In this document: piece by piece, positions 56,426 to 64,000 of the stretch
Position numbering within the stretch: the first letter of the stretch is position 1
Layout of the letters: each line of letters starts with the position of its first letter
Source: Ampelomyces quisqualis
Taxonomy: Eukaryota; Ascomycota; Dothideomycetes; Pleosporales; Phaeosphaeriaceae
NCBI GenBank assembly: GCA_018398575.1
Contig: JAGTXZ010000008.1
Span: 1,488,001-1,552,000 of the forward strand
DNA: 64,000 nt
Direction: 5' to 3'
Made by a program: the position numbers and the translations under genes
Notes under the pieces: model-generated
Seen by the model: only the letters and a program-made list of their open reading frames with translations
Told to the model about the DNA's origin: nothing
Databases searched by the model: none

Positions 56426-57039
56426 GTTATAAAGGTTAATAGTGTTAGCTCTATAGCCTTATATGTAAACTAACTTATTTACAATTTCCTAGTTACTTTC
56501 TACACAGTTAATAGGGAGGTTATCTAACTATACAGACAGATCTACGTTGTTAACAAATTACTAGTACCTTACATTATAGGTAATAATATTCTTTAGCCCT
56601 AGAAGGTTAGCATTATATATAATAACGTTCTAGGTAACTTTCTAGCTCTTTAAATCTAGAGTTATTACGTTAAATTGCATTTGACCCTAGTCTCTTGCTG
56701 CAAGCGCACAGTAGTTATAGCAAAACGCAATTATATAATTCCTACTAGCTCTAGCGTTTACATAGAGGTGCAACATTATCAGGTACTGCTAAGCAAATCT
56801 AGGTACCTCTTTATAGCAAAACTAATTATTAACCTTTCTGTAGGCACTTTTGCTTCTACGGGTAATTGAGTAATAAACAGGAATAAACCCTAGATGCTGT
56901 TTAACAACTTAGAGACTACTAACATTACTATTTATTAAGGCTAGATCCTTAGTTACCTTAAATAAGCATTTTCTTTTTACTGTTAAGCTAACCTGTTGTA
57001 CTCTCTAGACTACCTATTTAAGGGAATGCCAATTTCAAT

Positions 57040-58000
57040 AGGTAAGAATAAACCTAACAACTCTTCTGCAGGATTACCCTTTGTAGTAGAGCTGCCTAAT
57101 AACAAAATTAAAGTAGCTAAAGCAGACGTGTCTAGTCTGTTTAGAGAAGACTATTAGAAACGCATCCAAAAGATACTTTTAGGACACTAATCTCTATAGC
57201 GAAAAGAACTTAGACAATTTAACAACAGGATTAAGATACCTATTCCTTTTTACAATAGGATCAATCTCTTAAAACTTAAGCAGGCTCTCTACAACCAATC
57301 TAAACGCAATAAGGACGCTATTAATAAGGTTTTAGATCCCCTTACTAAGCAGAGACGTATTAAAAGGGTTCTGCTTAGGTCTCCTAGCTCTATAGCGTCC
57401 CTAGCATTTGTAGTTTAGAAAAATAATAAGCTACAGGTTGTAGTTAATATGCGCTGTGTTAACAAGGCTCTTATACCTAACGTATATCTACTTCTAAAGC
57501 AGAACACTATCCTGTTAGCTATAGGTAGCGCTATAGTATTCTTGTCCCTTAACTTTGTTAAAAGCTTCTTCTAATAGGACATTATAGAAGAAGACTAATA
57601 GAAAACTGCCTTTGTAACAGCATATTAGGGCTACAAAATGTTTCTTAGTTCTACTATAGGTTTGGCTTGCTCCCCTAGCTTCTTCTAGCACTAGATAGAA
57701 CAGCTATTTAACTAATACCTCTAGGATTTTATACTTATCTACATTAACAATATTATTATCTTTAGTTGCACCCTAGAAGACTATTTAGTACACCTAGACA
57801 AAGCCCTAACTCTCTTAGAGAAGGCAAGGGTTACCTTATCTCTAGCCAAATGCTATTTTAGTTATCTCTCTATTTAAGCCTTAGAACATTATGTGTTACA
57901 ATTAGGCCTTAGTACTATCTAAGAAAAGACAGAAGCTATTTAAACCATAACCTTCCCTTAAACAGTGCAACAATTGGAATATGCTATAGGCCTTTTTAGT
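57040..58000 (+). pseudogene. reverse transcriptase remnant
   Basis: Readable blocks in one main frame include LAFVV, then KNNKLQVVVNMRCVNKALIP, then FILIYINNIIIFS and LAKCYF, interrupted by many TAG/TAA codons. The catalytic Y-[VI]-D-D reads YINN at 57740-57751, so both catalytic Asp codons have changed by G-to-A transitions. Confidence 0.85.
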
Positions 58001-58224
58001 TTCTATTAGAAGTTTGTAAAGTACTACTCTAATATGTATATGCTACTAAACATGCTTAAAACTTGCTACCTTAAGAACGCCTCTAAAAAAGGATATAAAA
58101 GGCAGCGCTACGCAGAAGCAACTCTAGTAGTAGGTTTTATAAATAGTCTATAACGCTATAAAGCTAAAGCTACTTTTAAGGACCTTAAGAACAAACTATG
58201 CACAGCGCCTACCCTTACTTATCC

Positions 58225-58660
58225 TAACTTTTCCTAACTATTTATTTTCTATATAGATAGAAGCTGTAAGCGTAGTTTTAGTTATACAGTTTATTAGCTT
58301 AATATCTTAGACCCAGACAACCTAGTAGAGCAACCTATTTTGTACCTCTTAAAAACACTATCTCCTACAGAGTTGCAATATTAGCTAATAGAGTTAGAAA
58401 CAGCTACGCTAGTCTAGGTACTTAAAAAGCTACCTTAATACACAGACTATAAAAAATTCCTAGTGTTTACAGATTACTTAGCAATTGTTAACGCGTTTAA
58501 GGATAAAGGCCTAGTGCAAGAGAAACAATTAGAGTAACTGCAATTATAGCAACTGTTTCTAGCCTATTACTACAGCCAAATAGAAATCTAACACATCCTA
58601 GGCAAGGATTACTTAAATGCAAATGCTCTGTCTAGAATGCAAACGTTACATCTACCTAGG
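58225..58660 (+). pseudogene. RNase H remnant
   Basis: FIFYIDRSCKRSFSY, then EQPILYLLKTLSPTELQY, then KFLVFTDYLAIVNAF and a HILGKDYLNANALSRM ending match the Ty3/gypsy RNase H region, including the typical D-x-L-S-R end. Several in-frame stops are present. Confidence 0.8.
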
Positions 58661-59149
58661 CTAAGCCTAGACAACGCTACTAATATCCTTTAGAGCCTTC
58701 TTACACGTAAGAGAGAAAAGTTACTTTCTATAAGCCCGCGCCTTACTCCTTAGGAACCAACTAGTGCTGCTATCTAAGAACCTGTCTCTTGCTTTACATC
58801 TAAAGCCTATCTACTAGACGCATTATACAAAGCTAAGCTTATCTAAATAAGCAGAGATTTCTAAGATAAGCTAGTGTTAGCTTTGCAAATAGATCCTACC
58901 CTCTACAAGGTCTATTATAATATCTTAGATTAAGCCAAAAAGGAACTATAATCCCTAGTAACTCGCGAGTCTTTCTAAGTAGACATAGACTCTAGCCTTA
59001 TATACTAAATGTCTTCTAATAGACAAGAACAGTTATACATCTTCTAGTCCCTACACTGCAATATTCTAAAACTTACGCATAATAATGTTAGCTATTCTAG
59101 GGTTATCAGAACATGCAAACAAATCTAAGTATTAATGTACCTACTAAAC

Positions 59150-59960
59150 CTTTAAAAGTATGCTACTAAATATATTGCTACGTGCCTACAATGCAACGTT
59201 TGCCAACCTTTAACTAAAATACCTACTAGCAAGATACAGCCTATTAAATACCTGTTTCTGCTATTCTACGCAATTACAATAGATTTTATTATAGGACTGC
59301 TAGTTACTTCTAATAGATATAATTACATACTTACTGTTACTAACAAAGCTACTAAAGCAGTTAAGTTAATTCTAGAAGTTGTTAGCACGCGAGGTAAGGC
59401 TAACAACTCTAACTACCTAGAAGAAGTACAGGGCGACGCTTAATACTAGGCTATCTGTTTCTAGGACTATGTTGTCTGCAAATAGGGCCTGCTAAAAGCT
59501 ATTATTTCTAATTGGGATAGGCGCTTCCTTGCTAAATTCTAGTAAGCCTTGTTTAAGAAGATAGAAACTACTTTAGCTATAACTACTGCCTATTACCCTT
59601 AGGTAGACAGCCAAAGCAAAAAGACAAATCAAATTGTTAAAATTACTCTGTAATGCATAATTGCCAACTACAACGCCCTAATAATTGAATGGAATAAGCT
59701 CTTACCTAACGTGTAATTTGCAATTAATACTGCGCGCAACTTTACAACAGGTAAATTACTATTTAAGCTCTTTTACAGCACTTACCCTCGCAATAGAGCT
59801 ACTATTTATAACTCTACTATGTAATATTAGTTGGCTAAGTAGTTCTTGCGAGATTGCTGCAATATTTAAGCCTAGGCAGAGAAAGCTCTTAAACTAGCAC
59901 AGGCTAGAATAGCTATATACTACAATTGCTAGCATTTACCTGTTAAGATTAGGGATATAG
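59150..59960 (+). pseudogene. integrase remnant
   Basis: The CNVC pair of the zinc-binding N-terminal part is followed by TIDFIIGLLVTSNRYNYILT and VTNKATKAVKL (first catalytic Asp at 59282-59284). IISNWDRRFLAKF marks the second catalytic Asp region. Stops interrupt between them. Confidence 0.82.
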
Positions 59961-60219
59961 TCTTTCTTAAATTAACACGTAAAACAAATTGTAGATATTG
60001 CATCCTATATGCTTTAGCGCTTAATATTATTAAGGATAGTCCTTTTAAGGTTCTTAAAAGAATAGGCAAGAATACATTCTAACTTAAACTCCCTGCCTAA
60101 CTTAAGATACACCTAGTTATCTTAGTTATTTACTTAGAACCAGCCTTACCCAACCTATACAATTGCCCTCCTATAGCTGCTAGTAAGGTAGTAGAAGCAG
60201 TAGAGGATAAACTACTAAC

Positions 60220-60420
60220 AGTAGCTACTACGCCTGCTTCTAACAGAGAGCTAATATATATTATTAACCAAATCCTTACTAAAGAACTCTGTAAGGTCCC
60301 TAGAAACTAATACAAACAATAGTTCTACAAGGTCTAGTAGCAGAGCTATAGTGCCTCTAAAGACTTCTACGTAGTAGAGGAGCAATTACAAATAGATATA
60401 CCTAAGATAGTGTAAGCGTT
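60220..60420 (+). pseudogene. chromodomain remnant at integrase C-terminus
   Basis: ELIYIINQILTKEL, then YKV and QSYSASKDFYVVEEQL with intervening stops reproduce the chromodomain pattern (hydrophobic lead strand, K-x-x-W-x-G-Y-like segment, S-W-like segment). This assigns the element to the chromoviruses. Confidence 0.65.
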
Positions 60421-60534
60421 AGGAAAAATCAAGATTTGTCTAGTTAGCCTAGTTGCAGCAACCTGCAGCTGCTTAACAGCAATACTATCTACTAGACAAT
60501 TCGCTAAAGTTGCCCTACTTACTTCTAGTCGCTA

Positions 60535-60622
60535 GCAACCTAACAGCAACCTAACAGCAAGTTGCCTGTGTTGCCTATGTTGCCTGTGTTGCTAGTGTTG
60601 CTAGTGTTGCTAGTGTTACCAG
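60535..60622. repeat. short 9-bp tandem repeats
   Basis: AACCTAACAGC occurs twice near 60540, followed by GTTGCCTGT/GTTGCCTAT and then GTTGCTAGT repeated, a 9-bp period over about 60 bp. It lies just downstream of the chromovirus coding remnant, where a 3' LTR could be. Confidence 0.8.
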
Positions 60623-61199
60623 ATTTAATAGTTAAGAACTGTTAAGTACTATAGCACTAGCAGAACTATATACTGCAGCTAGCTACCTGTATCTTTACAC
60701 TCTTGTAGCGTAGGCTAACTAAGCTAGTTTCCCTTATCTAGTTATATAGGCTTTTTAATCAAATATAGCATAGACAAATTGCGCTCCTTTAAAAGTAAGC
60801 TAGCCTAGACGCAGCTACTAGGCTTAACATTCTGTAAGGCACGCGTTAGCAGGTACATAACGCGCTCTATGTATAGAAGGCTGTAACAGCTACTACTACT
60901 TGCAGAGTAGTAATTATCTTACTAGTTAGTTGTGTTAGAATTAGGTACTATGTCTGCTAGTGCTGCACTGTCTGCTACAGTAGTCTGCACCATTACGTTA
61001 TATTAAGGCTAACCTAACAGTATTTACGCGTTATACTAGCAAAAGCATATCTAGTTCTTGTAACATTTGCGTTACTTGCTATTTACAACTACTTAATAAT
61101 ACCTTATTTCTTCTTTATACTATTGCACTAACCTATTGCACTTGTCTAGTTCCAGTTACTATTTCTCTTTAGTTAAGGCAATTACGTTAAGTATGTTAC

Positions 61200-63350
61200 T
61201 TTTAATTGCAATATTATAGGCCTGCGTTACAAATTCTTCCTATGCGTCTTCTACTATAATGCTCTAGCTACCTCTACAGTTCTTAAACTACAGCTGTTTG
61301 TCTGCCTTATAAAGGTATTCTAGTGCAAGTTTATCTGTATGTCTGTACTCTTCTAGTAAAACATCTTTTACCTTACCTAATGCTTTACGCACGCATATAT
61401 AGACAGCATCTTATGCAAGTTATTACATATTGCATTATATTTAGACCTACTTACATTGTTAGTGTCTTTGTGTAGAACTTTCCTTCCCTCTCTAACGTCC
61501 TTCTCCTTATCTTTTTCTATTAAGCAGTTTGCCTTCTTCTTCTCTTTGTTGTTATAATTGTCTATAAGCGCATTGTAGCAATCTTGCTCCTCTTCTGTAT
61601 AGTTAGCTAGGATATTATTTACGTTGTTGTTATAGGTATCCTTTAGCACTAAAACGTTAGCCCTGTTGTTCTCTTGTTAGTTTGTGTGTACAGTAATATC
61701 CTATTGTATATTGTCCTATATAAGAATCTGTTAAATGCCTCCTAGGTTCTTCTATTTTTTGCAAATAGTATTAAAGTAGTCTGCTTTCTGTTAGCTAATA
61801 CTATGTGTAGAACTTGCAATATACTCTCTACAGTGTGTCTATAGAAGGGTATAGTTTTCCTAGTGCTGTTGTTATTAAATTTCCTTATTGCGTTAAATAT
61901 AACTAAGCCTATTAGTGCTACTATATTTGCACTTAGTTTATTAAACTTCTCTTAATTCCTAGTTATTGCAGCAATGCCTTATTTCCCGTTATTATAGAAT
62001 AACTGTGCCATTACTGCTGCAAGACTAGGGTTTAGAAATCTAGCAGATTTAGGCTGTCTTTAGTTAGCTAGTATAGCTGTTTTAGAGGTGTACTTGCGTT
62101 CTTTAGGTCTTGTAGTAGGTAAACAAAGTCTTTAAGCAGTTCGCTAGGCTTAAGAACCTGTCTGTCTAGGTAGTTTAATGTATAGGCACTAGTAATTTCT
62201 AGTTGTTCTTGCTTTATTACGTAGGTCTGCAAGTTGCTGCACATGTCTAGCATCTAGGCGCCTACTATTAGCTACTGTCCTTAGCAGGCTGCAACAGTAC
62301 CTATATAGCAGGCAACTCCTTTGCACAGTGTTAAGCTAATATGCAATTAAACTAATAACAGCAGAGTATTCTATACTTTTGTCTAAGTGTCTAGCAGCAT
62401 TTAGGCGTACACATGCTTGCGTGTATTAAGCTATAGTGTTATTACTATACTACATAGCATCTTTCTGTTGTTAGTAAGTAGTCGCGTTACTAGGATAACT
62501 CTTGCCTTCTCTAGTATAGTCTTGTTTTCTAGTAACACACTTTCCTTTGCCTAGCGTTTTTCTTTCTCCTATAGTAGTAACCTAAATAGGTCTGCACTAG
62601 ATAAGAAGAGTTGCAACTTTATAACAGTTAAAACTACTTAATTATGCATAACAAGGCATCTTTCTATAATGCAACAGCCTTAAGTCTAATAGCAGTTTTC
62701 TTTTAACTACTAACGTTTTCTATATATTAGTTCTATAGGTTTTTAGTTTGTGTTAGCTTGTTGTGCTTATACTACTACTGCGTCTAGATTCCTCTTGTTA
62801 ACAAGCAAGTAAGGCTGCAGATCTAAAAGTGTATAGTATTTAATCTCTAGGCTGTCTTATTAAGTAACTTTTTAGTTAGGCTGGTATAGTAGTTAGTTAT
62901 ACTTCTGTTTTAATCCTAGAGTTAAGGCTTAAGGACAGTAGCGTTAGAGTCTAGACAGTTTTTAGTCTCTGCAGCGTCTTAGTTTTTAGTATGTTAGTTC
63001 TAGAGTTACATTTTCTAAGAGCCTAACCTTTGCACTATTATCTGTTAGCGCTTGTTTTAGCGCTTGTTTAGACAGAGACATAGTGTGCTGCTAACATTAC
63101 TTAAATTTGCTGCTTAGTACAGAGTATATAGAGTAAGCGCTTGCTTTTTAAATATTAGAGAACTATTAGCAAGAGTAGCAGAAGTAAGCAATGTGTGTAG
63201 CACAACAGAGTTTTTACTTTACAGGCATAAGTAGAGTTTTTGTAACACATACAGTCTAATATTGCCTTAAATTCTGCTAGAGCGTAGCAGTTAGGCTGTT
63301 TAATTGGATAGCCCCTTGTCCTTAACCGCGTGCTAGCGTACACAACAGTT
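61200..63350 (-). pseudogene. unidentified decayed coding region
   Basis: Minus-strand frames at 61377-61649 (90 codons, Glu/Lys/Asn-rich, helical: EEEQDCYNALIDNYNNKEKK), 62068-62253 (LEITSAYTLNYLDRQVL) and 63155-63343 look protein-like. They are separated by sequence full of TAG/TAA. They share an orientation opposite to the chromovirus, so this is probably a second mobile element. I cannot assign a family. Confidence 0.4.
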
Positions 63351-63672
63351 GTCTACTGTTGGCACAAATAGTTGTGCGCGCAATACAGGCAATTAGGCCC
63401 CTCTCTATCCTTAACTGCATGCTAGCGTATATAACAGTTGTCTACTGTTAGCACAAATAGTTGTGCGCGCAATACAAGCAATTAGGTGCCTTTCTATCCT
63501 TAACCAAATGTTAGCGTACACAACAGTTGTCTACTGTTAGCACAAATAGTAGTGCGCGCGATACAAGCAATTAGGTGCCCTCCTATCCTCTTGTCCTCTA
63601 CTAAATGTTAGCGTACACAACAGTTGTCTACTATTAGCATAAATAGTTGTGCGCGCGATATAGGCAATCTAG
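63311..63672. repeat. four-copy tandem repeat, 89-bp period
   Basis: The core GCGTA, then ACAACAGTTGTCTACT, then AGCACAAATAG and GTGCGCGC recurs with starts 89, 89 and 97 bp apart (core at 63332, 63421, 63510, 63607). The last spacer has an 8-bp insertion. Copies differ mainly by C/T and G/A changes, as expected if RIP acted after amplification. Confidence 0.92.
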
Positions 63673-64000
63673 TAGCCCTATACGCAGAAAACTATTTACC
63701 TAGTAAGTTGTTAGTATAGATCTAGTATGCTACTATACTAGTTATATTTGTAGTTTAATTGTAAATAACGCCTAGTGTATCTTTAATGCAACTATCTCTT
63801 GTAATGCGCTGTACTAGCGTGCCTTTGTAGATATCTGTATTTGCGCCTATCTATCTCTCTTCTTTGTGTAGTAATATATGCTGTTGCATTTACTTTTAAA
63901 GCCTAATTTGTGCTCTAATGTCTGTACAAACAAATTGTAATTAAGGTTGTTAATATACTTGTCTATTACTAGCAAGTTGTAGTGTGTATGTAACAGCTGG

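Larger units (their letters stand above)
54500..60420 (+). mobile_element. decayed Ty3/gypsy chromovirus-type LTR retrotransposon
   Basis: Fragments of a gag-pol polyprotein follow one another on the plus strand in Ty3/gypsy order: zinc-knuckle trace, protease-like segment, reverse transcriptase, RNase H, integrase and a C-terminal chromodomain. Every domain contains several stops, so nothing is translatable. The chromodomain after the integrase places it among chromoviruses, which are known to favour heterochromatin. I could not define the LTRs by eye: neither a matching pair of ends nor a primer-binding site stands out. Confidence 0.85.
53131..64000. other. AT-rich, RIP-like repeat block without intact genes
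   Basis: Across nearly 11 kb there is no open frame above 90 codons, TA dinucleotides are abundant and stop codons interrupt otherwise recognisable transposon protein sequence. Many broken codons are TAG/TAA at places where Gln or Trp is conserved, and G-to-A changes also appear (for example in the reverse transcriptase catalytic site). This is the signature of C-to-T mutation on both strands of repeated DNA, as in RIP. The block continues past the window end. Confidence 0.85.

Noticed and set aside
63311..63672. Resemblance to a CRISPR array
   Set aside because: Units are 89 bp with diverged copies, no unique spacers and no cas genes, in a eukaryotic repeat island.
1..64000. tRNA or rRNA genes
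   Set aside because: No convincing tRNA A/B box pair with cloverleaf or rRNA segment was seen by eye; a tRNAscan-type search would be decisive.

Overview
The window is nuclear DNA of a filamentous ascomycete, most likely a Dothideomycete of the Pleosporales (order inferred, not proven). Genes carry short canonical introns (about 44-100 bp, GTRNGT donors, CTRAC-like branch sites). Products are typical of filamentous fungi: GT2 glycosyltransferase, class II DAHP synthase, SUR7/PalI protein, Spc7 with MELT-like motifs, and a KMT6/EZH2 histone methyltransferase. The right end is an AT-rich block full of stop codons, as expected after repeat-induced point mutation (RIP).

Layout. 1-53.1 kb is gene-rich and GC-balanced, with about 23 genes on both strands. 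Left part (0.9-20 kb): a C2H2-like hypothetical protein, a 0.38-kb MITE-like element, a GT2 glycosyltransferase, a seven-exon GH16 glucanase, an AlaX-type tRNA editing protein facing a Nif3/DUF34 protein, a chromodomain-like ORF, a type-B carboxylesterase, a novel internally repeated protein, a SUR7 protein and the peptide:N-glycanase PNG1. Middle (21-38 kb): a possible tiny two-exon gene, a CHR chromate transporter with a GAA/TTC tract in its intron, a decayed gene, the kinetochore scaffold Spc7 head-to-head with KMT6, HYPK, DAHP synthase and a myristoylatable small protein. Right part (38-53 kb): a transposase-domain-like small protein, a zinc-cluster transcription-factor relic, a BTB protein, a DUF1989 protein, a broken secreted repeat protein, mitochondrial QRI7 and a patatin-type lipase.

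From about 53.1 kb to the end there is no intact gene. A decayed Ty3/gypsy chromovirus lies on the + strand (gag zinc-knuckle trace, reverse transcriptase, RNase H, integrase, chromodomain, in that order, about 54.5-60.4 kb). It is followed by an unidentified decayed coding region on the - strand (about 61.2-63.35 kb) and an 89-bp tandem repeat (63.3-63.7 kb).

The genes form no single pathway; this is a mosaic of housekeeping and secreted functions next to a RIP-affected repeat island. The most unusual items are the secreted W-rich repeat gene broken by two premature stops (44.9-47.4 kb), a second split gene with stops around an intact intron (23.9-24.8 kb), the N-for-H change in the SET NH motif of KMT6, and a family-less three-repeat protein at 14.0-15.3 kb. 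Exon boundaries were placed by reading frame, splice consensus and family conservation, without transcript data.
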